NCBI GenBank assembly: GCA_028274465.1
Contig: CM051457.1
Coordinates: 51,678,362 to 51,742,361 of the forward strand
Direction of reading: 5' to 3'
From: Plantago ovata
Taxonomy: Eukaryota > Streptophyta > Magnoliopsida > Lamiales > Plantaginaceae
DNA: 64,000 nucleotides
The notes beneath the pieces were generated by a model, which did no database searches, was not told where the DNA came from, and was given only the letters and a program-made list of their open reading frames with translations. Position numbers and translations under genes: made by a program. This document shows positions 9,670 to 20,630 of this stretch, piece by piece; position 1 is the stretch's first letter; each line of letters begins with the position of its first letter.

Positions 9670-12378
9670 GGACTTTTCTACGGGCAGGCAGGTTTTCGCC
9701 TTACCTGACAACAGGCACCCAATCAAAAGTCGCCACGTCATTCGCCTTCGCCAACCCTTCGCCAAAAAGTTAAAACAATTATTTTTATTTATTTTTCAAT
9801 TAAATATAAATTTACTTAAATAACCTTGAATTAAAATAATAAATACAATTATTAAAAAATATAGTAAAATAAAAATATTTACATTTATTATTATTATTAT
9901 CATCTTTTATTATTCGGGCCAGGTGGGCTGATGATGATTCGGGCCGGGCCCGAGAACCGGGAAGGTCCGGCCCGGGCCCGAGAACATGCCGCCGGTCAGA
10001 AACGGACCGGGAAGGTCCGGCCCGGATTTATATCCCATCTTTGCATCTAATTTAAAAAATAGTAATTTTAATGTTGGATGTGGGATTCAAACCCAAGCCA
10101 CCACAGTGGAAGTCAGCTTACTTAACCAATAGGAGAATGTTCCAATTTGGTTGAATTGATGATGTTATAAATTTAAGTAATGTATTTTGTATAATGTAAA
10201 CATTTAACATTTTAATTGTGAATTTGCATTTCATTTTATATTCTTAATCTTAAACTATAATAAATTATTTCTCATTGTTTTTTTACTCTGGTTGATTGAC
10301 CAACGGAATTACTCATTATCTAACCTCAACAATGTCCATCCTTACCATATGACTCACATGATGACTAGTTTGTAAACGTGTTGTCTAGTTGATTTATTAT
10401 TTATGAATTTTTCTATATTTATATTAAATAATAAACTAATTGACACTAAGAACGGATAAAACAACATATATCATGACTTGTTACGTATATGAGACTACTA
10501 AGTTGCTTCTATAATTGTGATAGAGTTAAGACAATGTAAGTTGGTATCTATGAGTCTAAAGGTTTGACTCATTTTATAGTGAATGTTCATTGGAGAAGAT
10601 TAATGCACTTATCCATTATCTCGTATCTCAGTGATTGTTATCATTTGTTAGTTTGTTGAGTATAGGGAAGGCAATGGACCGGGCTGGACTTTAAGAGGCC
10701 CGGTCGGGCCCGGGAAGACTAGCACATGCCCAGGCCCGGCCCATGGCCTAGGGCGGGCCTGAACATTAGGCCCAGGCCCGGACCCGTCATCGGCCGGGCC
10801 GGGCTCAGGCCGGGCCTTTTTTTTTCTTTTTTTGTCAATTATTTAGTAATCTAAATGTTGTTTTTTTAGTTATGTAGTGTAGTATTAGTAGAATGGTGAA
10901 TCTATTTAATTTATATCTTTTTGCTTGAGATCAAATATTTTGATATCACTTTTATCATTTGCTTGGGATCGAATGAATTTTTGTGAAAATAAATTTCGAA
11001 TCAGTTTCTCTTTTGGTCAATTTTATTCTTGTTTTGTAGGATTGGCTCTTGGATTAGTAACTTATATATTTATGATGAGTAGTCGGATTAAGGTTACACC
11101 TATATATACAATTAAAATTAATAGACATTTCTATTAATATTGTGAATAATATTCTAATCGGATAATAAAATAAAGAGAGATGTAGCCCATTTAAAATAAC
11201 CCTAATATAATCTATTAAATCGATTTTAAATTTAGACATATAAAATAAATATGTGAATATTTGTTGGCCATTTTTGTCATCTGTATGCACAATTTGATTA
11301 TTTTCGTTTGGGTGAATACAAGCCAAATTTAAATAGGAACGGTTGTATCCCACTCAAATTCAAATCGGATAATTTCGGATTAAATTTGATTCGATTTATT
11401 TTTTATCATAACAAATTTCGGGTTAAATTTGATTCGATTTATTCAGTTCAAATATATTTTTAATCAGATGAATTTGTGTCAATATTAATTTGGATAATTT
11501 GGAATCGGTTATCTTGTTGTCAACTTTATTATTATGTTGTCAGATCAAATCCCGGGTTAAATTTTAGATATTTAACCGATATATTTCTGATCCTTTATGG
11601 ACTAAATTGAATTTTGGCATATCAATTTTAACAGGATACGACCATTTATACAAAATTAAAGAAATTAAATAATTTCTATTTATGAATAATCTTGTGTTTG
11701 GAAGCTCCATGAACACTTTTTAGCTTCCTTTGTCCACTCTAATTCATGAGTTGGAACAGGTCAATTATATGGGAATGCGAATGGAAAAATAGACGAGAAT
11801 GAGCGACCTTTCACTATTTTTTCTTATGAGAAGTCGACTGAGAGAGGTAGCAGCAGCAAGAGAGAGACGTGAATGAGTGTTCAATTAATTATAAATTTAG
11901 GTTGATTATTAATTTTCTTTTATGATACTGTATAAAGTAATAGCGATTAATGAACAAAGTAATTGGTAACGTGGTGGTTTAGTCTTGTGCTATTTAGCTA
12001 AAGGTCTCAGGTTCAAATCCTAGCTTTGAATATTTTTGGTAACTATAATTAAATATTTTCAAATTCATTAATAAATAATTTAATATAATAAAAATAATAA
12101 AAAAAATCGTCCAAAAAATATTAATAAATCGAAATTATAAAAAAAAATATTAAAATTTTTATTTTTTGGAGGGTAAAAATGACATTTTATAAAATATTAA
12201 TATTTTTATTATAATTTATTAATTAAAATATTAATAAGGCGACAAGGCGAAGGATAAGGCGAAAGGCGATCGCCAAATATTTTTTGGCGAAGTGTTGTGA
12301 ACCATTAGATCAAAGATCTAATGGTCTAGATCAGTTTGCCTGATATCAGGCAGGCCCTGCCTGACCCTAGAAGACTCC
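9670..12378 (+). mobile_element. Mutator-like element copy 1 (non-autonomous)
   Basis: The left end GGACTTTTCTACGGGCAGGC and the inverted right end GGAGTCTTCTAGGGTCAGGC agree at about 19 of 23 positions. The element is flanked by the direct repeat TGTTAACTT (9661-9669 and 12380-12388), or ten bases if the adjacent A is counted. A 9-10 bp duplication is the Mutator signature. The 2.7 kb interior has no transposase. It holds GC-rich GGGCCCGG tracts (9910-10030, 10675-10820), an unrecognised 70-codon frame at 10925, and a tRNA-like stretch. A second copy in inverted orientation lies at 12484-14920. Confidence 0.85.
11966..12026 (+). repeat. tRNA-like stretch with pol III A- and B-box motifs
   Basis: TGGTTTAGTCTTG resembles an A box, and GGTTCAAATCC about 30 bases on is a B box of GWTCRANNC type. 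Between them TAGCTAAAGGTCTCAG looks like a degenerate tRNA variable/anticodon region. The same block is present in inverted form in the second Mutator-like copy (about 12597-12657). It could be a SINE head or tRNA relic captured by the element. I cannot form a full cloverleaf. Confidence 0.4.
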
Positions 12379-12388
12379 ATGTTAACTT

Positions 12389-12474
12389 TTAAGAGTCTCA
12401 AAGTGTTATGTCAAATTTGAAAAGTCCAAAGTGATATGAGGTATGCCACACCCTCATTGAATTTCTTTTTGTAA
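12389..12474. other. Host spacer between the two Mutator-like elements
   Basis: About 86-95 bases of unique DNA lie between the inner target duplications. With the flanks at 9660 and 14930 they reconstruct a continuous pre-insertion site. This shows two separate insertions rather than one palindromic element. Confidence 0.7.
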
Positions 12475-12483
12475 TTTTCTCTT

Positions 12484-14920
12484 GGAGTCTTCTAGGGTCA
12501 GGTAGGCTTCTCCTGCCTGATATCAGGCAAACTGATCTAGACCATTAGATCTAGACCATGCCTTTCGCCTTATCCTTCGCCTTGTCGCCTTATTAGCTAG
12601 GATTTGAACCTGAGACCTTTGGCTAAATAGCACAAGACTAAACCACCAGGCTACCAATTACTTTGTTCATTAATCGCTATTACTTTATACAGTATCATAA
12701 TAGAAAATTAATAATCAACCTAAATTTATAATTAATTGAACACTCATTCACGTCTCTCTCTTGCTGCTCCTACCTCTCTCAGTCGACTTCTCATAAGAAA
12801 AAACAGTGACAGGTCGCTCATTCTCGTCTATTTTCCCATTCGCATTCCCATATAATTGACCTGTTCCAACTCATGAATTAGAGTGGACAAAGGAAGCTAA
12901 CAAGTGTTCAGGGAGCTTCCAAACACAAGATTATTCACAAATAGAAATTATTTAATTTCTTTAATTTTATATAAATGGGCGTATCCTGTTAAAATTGATA
13001 TGCCAAAATTCAATTTAGTCCATAAAGGATCAGAAATATATCGGTTAAATATCTAAATTTAACTCGGGATTTGATCTGACATCATAATAATAAAGTTGAC
13101 AACAAGATAACCGATTCCAAATTATCCAAATTAATATTGACTCAAATTCATCTGATTAAAAATATATTTGAACTGAATAAATCGAATCAAATTTAACCCG
13201 AAATTTGTTATGATAAAAAATAAATCGAATCAAATTTAATCCGAAATTATCCGATTTGAATTTGAGTGGGATACAACCGTTCCTATTTAAATTTGGCTTG
13301 TATTCACCCAAATGAAAATAATCAAAATTGTGCATACAGATGACAAAAATGGCCAATAAATATTCACATATTTATTTTATATGTCTAAATTTAAAATCGA
13401 TTTAATAGATTATATTAGGGTTATTTTAAATGGGCTACATCTCTCTTAATTTTATTATCCGAATAGAATATTATTCACAATATTAATAGAAATGTCTATT
13501 AATTTTAATTGTATATATAGGTGTAACCTTAATTCGACTACTCATCATAAATATATAAGGTACTAATCCAAGAGCCAATCCTACAAAACAAGAATAAAGT
13601 TGACCAAAAGAGAAACTGATTCGAAATTTATTTTCACAGAAATTCATTCGATCCCAAGCAAATGATAAAAGTGATATCAAAATATTTGATCTCAAGCAAA
13701 AAGATATAAATTAAATAGATTCACCATTCTACTAATACTACACTACATAACTAAAAAAAAAAAAAAAAAAGGCCCGGATTGAACCCGGCCCGGCCCATGA
13801 CGGGCCCGGGCCTAGGCCTAATGTTCAGGCCCGCCCTGGGCCATGGGCCGGGCCTGGGCTTGGTGCTAGTCTTCCTGGGCCCGACCGGGCCTCTTAAAGC
13901 TCGGTCCGGCCCATTGCCATCCCTATACTCAACAAACTAACAAATGATAACAATCACTGAGATACGAGATAATGGATAAGTGCATTAATCTTCTCCAATG
14001 AAACATTCACTATAAAATGAGTCAAACCTTCAGACTCATAGATACCAACTTACATTGTCTTAACTCTATCACAATTATAAAAGCAACTTAGTAGTCTCAT
14101 ATACGTAACAAGTCATGATATATGTTGTTTTATCCGTTCTTAGTGTCAATTAGTTTATTATTTAATATAAATATAGAAAAATTCATAAATAATAAATCAA
14201 CTAGACAACACGTTTACAAACTAGTCATCATGTGAGTCATATGGTAAGGATGGACATTGTTGATGTTACAATAATGAGTAATTCCGTTGGTCAATCAACC
14301 AGAGTAAAAAAAACAATGAGAAATATTTTATTATAGTTTAAGATTAAGAATATAAAATGAAATGCAAATTCACAATTAAAATGTTAAATGTTTACATTAT
14401 ACAAATACATTACTTAAATTTATAACATCATCAATTCAACCAAATTGGAACATTCTCCTGTTGGTTAAGTAAGTTGACTTCCACTGTGGTGGCTTGGGTT
14501 CAAATCTCACATCCAACATTAAAATTACTATTTTTTTAATTAGATGCAAAGATGGGATATAAATCCGGGCCGGACCTTCCCGGTCCGTTTCTGACCGGCG
14601 GCATGTTCTCGGGCCCGGGCCGGACCTTCCCGGTTCTTGGGCCCGGCCCGAACCGTCATCAGCCCACCTGGCCCGAATAATAAAAGATGATAATAATAAT
14701 AATAAATGTAAATATTTTTATTTTACTATATTTTTTAATAACTGTATTTATTATTCTAATTCAAGGTTATTTAAGTAAATTTATATTTAATTGAAAAATA
14801 AATAAAAATAATTATTTTAACTTTTTGGCGAAGGGTTGGCGAAGGCGAATGACGTGGCGACTTTTGATTGGATGCCTGTTGTCAGGCAAGGCGAAAACCT
14901 GCCTGCCCGTAGAAAAGTCC
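12484..14920 (-). mobile_element. Mutator-like element copy 2, inverted
   Basis: Nearly identical to the reverse complement of 9670-12378, but about 270 bases shorter. The AT-rich block at roughly 12030-12235 of copy 1, and part of the GCGATCGCC region beside it, have no counterpart here. It starts GGAGTCTTCTAGGGTCAGGT and ends GCCTGCCCGTAGAAAAGTCC. It is flanked by TTTTCTCTT on both sides (12475-12483 and 14921-14929), a separate 9-bp target duplication. The same 70-codon frame as copy 1 is present at 13695-13483 with two substitutions, and no transposase is seen. Confidence 0.85.
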
Positions 14921-15459
14921 TTTTCTCTTTTTCGTAATTTCTTTCTTTATTATATCATTTCCTTTTCAAATTTTCTTTCTCACCTAAGTTTTCGTTACTA
15001 TTTTTTATGTATACATTATCCTTTTTCATATAATCTCTTACTTTATACATTTCCTATTCTATTTTTCCCTCACCAACTATATTAAAGTAATTAAAGTAAT
15101 ATAATAAGCCTGTTGATTCAATCAATTGATTGACCTACCAATCAATTTTAAACCGTTGATCTTATTTATTCAGTTTCAATCTGGTGCGTACATGTGTCAT
15201 TAAATATTTTTTACTTTTGAAATTCCTATTTTGATATTTGATATAAAAAAAATTATTGAGATATTTAGTTTTATTCCAACTCTTATGTAATGGATATATA
15301 ATAAAATAATAAAGGAAGAAAAACGCGTGAAGGTGACGTAGAGAGGTCTTGATTTTTCTCGATTTTATCTGATTTTTCTCGCTTTGCTCCGTTTTTTATT
15401 TCTTCGTCCTTTAATTTATTACAGATCCAATCCTCTTCTCCTCTTGCTCATCCGACTTA

Positions 15460-15594
15460 TGGATTCGAATGAAGCTCGTTGGTTTTTCAATTCATCTCAC
15501 CACTCGCCAATTCATCTTCTACCACCACTGATGAACTCTAATTCATCATTCATGTTTCCAATAGACATGAAGCACATCTTACTCTATTTCAGGT
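15460..15594 (+). pseudogene. Captured first-exon-like block
   Basis: An open frame beginning MDSNEARWFFNSSHHSPIHL runs to a consensus donor CAG|GTACTC near 15594. It is preceded by a pyrimidine-rich, leader-like stretch. The protein piece is serine-, histidine- and asparagine-rich and is not recognised. Lying inside Helitron A together with three further exon-like blocks, it is probably part of a captured gene. Confidence 0.4.
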
Positions 15595-15961
15595 ACTCAT
15601 ATATTTTTTTCTCATCTTTCCCTATCTCCATTAATTTATTTAGGTTTCTCCCTATCTCCGTTAATTTATTTATGTTATGTTTTGTGGATATATACGTATA
15701 GATTAATTGAAGGATTAATTGAAGAATTCATGTTTTGATTCTGAATTCCTCTTCTGTATGAGAGATGTTGATGACTAATAAAGTTTTCTATGATTGTTAC
15801 AATGCTTCAATTTAGTTGTGATAGCTTTAAACAGACACCAAACAAGTCAAGAATTGCATTTTACCGTTTGTAAGAATGACTCTGAAATAGCTAGCCTACT
15901 TTGCATTTTATTCCCACATCTCTTCTTGACCTTATATGGGTGAAATTCGTATTTTCAACAG

Positions 15962-16079
15962 CTTCCCTGATCCAGCAGAGAGATTGTTTCGGTCAGTATG
16001 GAAAGGCAATGAAGGCGGCTGACACTTGGACAGTACCAGGAGGTGCCATACCAAATTTCGCAAACAACACTCTCTACTT
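15962..16079 (+). pseudogene. Captured internal-exon-like block
   Basis: Bounded by acceptor TTTTCAACAG and donor TT|GTGAGT, this 118-base block keeps an open frame containing QQRDCFGQYGKAMKAADTWT and PGGAIPNFANNTLY. Both splice borders are strong, and the residues look like genuine protein. I do not recognise the family. Confidence 0.45.
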
Positions 16080-16789
16080 GTGAGTTCCAACTTCATATCT
16101 GCATTATATAAGGTTATGAGTCTACACCTCTTTTGGAGCACCCCGATACAACTTATATTCCATATGTAATAATTTATACTCTGTAATCTCAGCTTATTAC
16201 CTTTCCATGAAGCTAAGGTTGCAGAAATTTGCAAGAGATGCAGGGTTGTTCTTCGTCTATGGAAGTACGCAACTGGAATTTTTATTAAACATTTTTGGAT
16301 GGCGTTGTTGTCAGGTATATATCTTACTCACATGTCCTGAAGTTCTAGATAGCATCTAACTGATGACACACCTGTCCCTTGTCCCTTAAGGTAGAGAAGA
16401 CTTTTTGCATCCGTTTCAGGATTGACACTATGCAAGATTATTTTCGGGCTATTTCCAATTTTCCTGTTTCTGTGTTTCTGAGTATTTAAGTGTGTGGGTG
16501 TGGGATTGGGTTCATAGACGCTACTTGACTTTGGACGGAATGCAGTTTAAATATTTTTATTTTCCCGTTGGCCGCTGAGAATTATTCATGAAGGGAAAGT
16601 TAATCGCAACCAATTGGTGCATGGGGAGGTCTGTTTTTCTGCAGCGGCGGAACAATATCTAGATTATTAGCACGGAATCAGGCCACGATCAATCAAATAG
16701 TTACACCTGAAGTTGCATACTACTAATGTTATGATTATTCAGTTTTTCATTCTATTGCATGATTAATTTTGCTCTTTTATCGTGTAAAG

Positions 16790-17197
16790 AGTTGAATTTC
16801 GGAATATGTGAAAATTGCGCTCCTAAATTTATCGAATATGCATGCTCGTTCTCAAGCTGCGACTTGAATGATTTGTACAAAATCAAGATTAATTGTGTAT
16901 CCAAGCTCACTCCGCTTAGATTAGGCATAAACTCTATTCTGAATCATGTCCCAGGTAATCATCCTTCTCACTGGTCTCTTATTCTATGCCGTGGAGATTA
17001 TGATTCGCGAGTTTGGCAGTGATGAATATAAAGTTGGTTTAAGAGAGTTGATTTTGATGACTGCGAAAAACGTGAAGAAGATGGTTGTGGAGTTAAAACA
17101 CCAAATGAGTTGTGATACTACGATCAGGAACCAGTCATTGAAACTGATTCCTGGAACCTCCAGTTGTGTGTGCGTGGATGCTGGCCTGCAAGGTTGA
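16790..17197 (+). pseudogene. Captured exon-like blocks, cysteine-rich then hydrophobic
   Basis: The first block (16790-16954) reads ELNFGICENCAPKFIEYACS, continues CSFSSCDLNDLYKIKINCVS, and ends at CCCAG|GTAATC. The next open stretch (16946-17197) reads GLLFYAVEIMIREFGSDEYK and then ELILMTAKNVKKMVVELKH before a stop. The CxxC and CxxxxC spacing could bind a metal, but no named domain is recognised. The two stretches overlap in different frames and may be successive exons of one captured gene. Confidence 0.35.
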
Positions 17198-17199
17198 TC

Positions 17200-17940
17200 T
17201 GTTCTGTTTTTGTATAGGCAGGTTGTTTATTTTGTTTCTGCCACGTCGGTGCGCATGGGGAGGTGTAGTGGGTCAGGACGCTGACTGTTGTTTTTTGTTA
17301 CTCTGGAGCATGCTTGCTGCATATTTACTTGGTGTTGCTTAGTTGTTGGGTTGTCTGGCCCTGATGACCGTAATTAAGGCCTTGTGATCCCTCATACCGC
17401 AATCTTCAGGTCTAGGAGTTTCATTTGGATGACATGAGAGTGTTCGGTATGTTTGTAACACTATTACATTTGAATTTTATTCCTAGACTACTAGACATTT
17501 AGTACATGATTGTACACAAGATTTTGTTGAGCTGTGAGGGAAGCACTGAGTTCCTATTTGATTTAGCATTGTAAGTAGGCCTTCTGCATGGATGGATTAA
17601 ATATTTGATGATTCTTTGTTTTTTTTTTTTTCCTGAGAAAATAGACTATTACGCATTAACTGAAGGAAATACAAAATGGTCTTACCTTCAACTTGAAAGT
17701 TGAAACAAGTCGCGAGAGGGATTGAATATTATCCCTAATTACAAAATTTGGACACTCGGTCCAAACAAAATGCTTACTCACATGGTTCCGGACAAAAGTA
17801 TGATACAAGGAACCACTTGTGTCGCGCCGCGCCGAGATCCGTCGATTGATTAGCTTCTCTATATATACGATACCACCGACATTCCTTAGTTAAATGACCA
17901 AACTTTAGAATGAAAAAGAGCTTTTACATGATTAACTTTT
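17200..17940. other. Non-coding interior of Helitron A
   Basis: Unique sequence with a poly-T run near 17615. No coding or RNA signal recognised. Confidence 0.4.
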
Positions 17941-17946
17941 GCAAAA

Positions 17947-18034
17947 GGTTTTTTGGGCTCATGCTCAAATTAACTTTTGCATGATTAGTTCAGAGCAACT
18001 TATGTTATTTGAGCATGAGCCCAAAAAACCTGCT
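17947..18034. repeat. Perfect 25-bp inverted repeat with short loop
   Basis: AGGTTTTTTGGGCTCATGCT plus CAAAT is followed about 36 bases later by its exact reverse complement ATTTGAGCATGAGCCCAAAA plus AACCT. It could form a strong hairpin. It sits inside Helitron A, far from the terminal hairpin. Confidence 0.8.
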
Positions 18035-18630
18035 GGAGGATGATTCCTTGTTAAACAAAAGAAGCATTTAGTCAAGTTGTAGATTAATTCCTACTTCACA
18101 CACAGTTTTGTTAATTGCTACTTCATTTTTATCCCTTTGAACTAACTTTATGCCTTTCTCCTTCAAACAAACAAACTTTATAATATCACATAATGTTCCG
18201 GGCCCAAATGTATACACAGACTGTATGTAGTAGAAGTTTAGAACTATGATGCAATGAACTATTTCCAAGTTGCCATCATTATGTTTCTACAACATTTTCA
18301 AACTTCACATTTCTTCATTTTTACCAAATATTATTCTTAATTAAATTTATTACTCATCAATCATATTAGATTATTTACTTCATTTTTTCTTATATTGTTT
18401 ACATTTTTTTTTTGTCAATTTTTATTTTAAAACTTTATCGTCAGTTTTACCACTAAACCAAGCATCACACATATTATACCAACTTCTTAAAAATTTATTG
18501 CAAAAGCAAACACAAACGATTAAAAAACGGATGAGCTGTAAAATAAAGTTTGTTTAACAACGTGTAGAAAAATAAATTTGACGTAATAAGAAAAACGTTC
18601 CACACGCGTAGCGTGTGACGCGAATTCTAG

Positions 18631-19777
18631 TAATATAATAAGCCGATTGATTTACTCAATTGATTGACATACCAATCAATTTTAATCCGTTGATTTTGCT
18701 TATTCAATTTCAATCTGGTGCGTACATGTGTCATTATTTAATTAAAAGGTGTAGGGTTCGAATCCTGTTGACGTGATTTTTCTCCATTTTTTGTATTATT
18801 ATTTTTATTGAAGGTGTTCGGTTCGAATATCAATATTTTAATTGAAGGTATTGGGTTCGAATCTTATTGACGTAATTTTTTTTCTTTTTATTTATTCTCT
18901 TCTTAAGTCTTTATTTTTTTAATATAAAGTTGTATGGTTGTACTATACTTAATTTAAAAATAACCATGATATGTTCTTATGAAAAAAAAGACATACTTCC
19001 TCCGTCCAATAATAAATGTAACACTTGATTTTGTTGACTTTTTTTTTGGTCATTTTGACCTTAAATTATTTTTAAATCATACAATAAAGATAGTTAAAAA
19101 CATCATATCATAAAACTAGTATGTTTATATTTTCATAATATAATTTTTTAATTATTTTACTTGAATGATTTACAATTAATTTGAGGTCAAACTAATCCTC
19201 GAAAAAGTCAATTATAAAACCAAATGTTACACTTATTATATATTGGACGGAGGAAGTATTTTATTTACCAAAGGTCAATTTAGGATGATAGAGAACCTGA
19301 GGATACTAACTAGGCCACTTCAAATTTGAATATCATCCATATTGCGGCATCAACATAACAAAAGACATCGATAAAACAAAATGACAAGAGATAATGACGC
19401 ACATGACAATATATATTCAACTGGTGAAGAACACCAATTAACATGCGAAAGATGCATTGCAGATTTCGAAGTTGAATGTTTCCAAAGCCTAGAGATGTAT
19501 CTGATGGTTCTTAACTCATCGGAAGAATACTTTTCGTATGTCTAATATAGTTCAATTCAAAACTATTAATTGTATAACTACAAAAACTATATACATTTAT
19601 AGGACACCGTTAGTGTTAAGTTTAATTACTCAATTAGTTATTTTTGGTTATGTTTGAAGTCATTATGTGAATATTATATATTTACTCCATTCATTTCAAT
19701 ACAATACATTATTTAATAAAATAATAATGTTTTACAAGATTACGCTTCACACGCGTAGCGTGTGATGCGGTTTCTAG
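18631..19777 (+). mobile_element. Helitron B, short non-autonomous
   Basis: Begins immediately after the CTAG of Helitron A with the same TAATATAATAAGCC start and CAATTGATTGAC block. It ends with hairpin CACACGC-GTA-GCGTGTG, ATGCGGTTT and CTAG|T at 19777. At 1.15 kb it is a non-autonomous member of the same family, placed head-to-tail with A. A Stowaway MITE is nested inside it. Three B-box-like words (GGTTCGAAT) lie at 18750-18860. Confidence 0.65.
18996..19256. mobile_element. Stowaway-type MITE (Tc1/mariner)
   Basis: Inverted ends CTTCCTCCGTCCAATAATAA and CTTCCTCCGTCCAATATATA, with target duplication TA on both sides (18994-18995 and 19257-19258). The arms continue with AAATGTAACACTTG / GTGTAACATTTGG pairing. 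The size of 261 bp and the CTCCGTCC ends are diagnostic of plant Stowaway elements. There is no coding capacity. Confidence 0.92.
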
Positions 19778-20630
19778 TTATATGATTAATCATTTACTTT
19801 CTATAGCCTAACTTCTTGCTATATTATTACTATATTATTATGTTTTCTTTTTCCATATTTTATGTTCCTTATTCTCAATATTTTTTAGTTTGTTTTTTAT
19901 AAATTGATTTTCTGCTAGTTTCACGAACCACGAGTTGACAAATTTACTTTTAAAACTTATTGTGTAGGATACTATTGTCGAAAATGATACGTAATTTGAT
20001 ATTTCCGACCGAGACAAATAATGTTATACGAGGTTGTAAGAGTTACTATTAACAAGAAAGTCAAACTCTACGGATCTATATATATTCATATGTCCCAATC
20101 AATTTTTTACGTATTCCTTTTTTGACGTCCCATTCAATTCTTTACGTTTCTATTTTTGGAAAGTACCCCACATCCCATCTATATTATTTTAAATACGGAA
20201 CCCACTTTTACACTTCTTAATTTATCTCCACTCATATCTCACACTCTTTTAATCCACTACCCTACATTTACATACATTATTAATATAACACTACAAAACA
20301 AAACTATTTATTAAAAACCGTGCAAAAAGAAAACGTAGGCTTATCATTGGGACGGCAGGAGTATATTTTAACAATTATTTCGGGGATAGCCACTTTAAAT
20401 TATCAAAACTCAAAAAAAAAACAAAGAAAAAAAGTTGCAATGAACTTAAAATAGAAAAAAATATGGGACTAAATGTTCGTAAATTATATATTTCATTGGT
20501 TTTGTTCTCATATTAATATTTTTAGAGATTTTGTATAGTTGGTAAATTCATTTCTTACATATTTCGTATAATGTATTTCATGAAAGATATTATACATGTA
20601 AATTTCGACCCTCCTAAAATATGTTGTTGC
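19778..20630. other. AT-rich non-coding region with a possible degenerate MITE
   Basis: No gene. Around 20090-20360, TGTCCCAATCAATTTTTTAC and the inverted TCCCAAT/ACGT words at the right side hint at an old Stowaway-like element, but the ends are too degraded to be sure. Confidence 0.35.

Larger units (their letters stand above)
15097..18630 (+). mobile_element. Helitron A carrying exon-like fragments
   Basis: The 3' end has the Helitron layout: hairpin CACACGC-GTA-GCGTGTG, nine to ten bases, then CTAG and a following T (18600-18631). The 5' end TAATATAATAAGCC-GTTGATT and the next 100 bases match the start of the adjacent element at 18631. So the two share both ends and belong to one family. 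The 5' end is not the textbook TC, so its exact position is approximate. No Rep/helicase is present. Exon-like blocks at 15460-17200 suggest captured host gene pieces. Confidence 0.65.

Noticed and set aside
10925..11137. 70-codon frame repeated in both Mutator-like copies as a gene
   Set aside because: It resembles no known protein, is AT-rich, and its conservation follows simply from the recent duplication of the whole element.
9670..14920. One 5.2 kb palindromic transposon
   Set aside because: Each half has its own inverted ends and its own, different, 9-bp target duplication, so two insertions explain it better.
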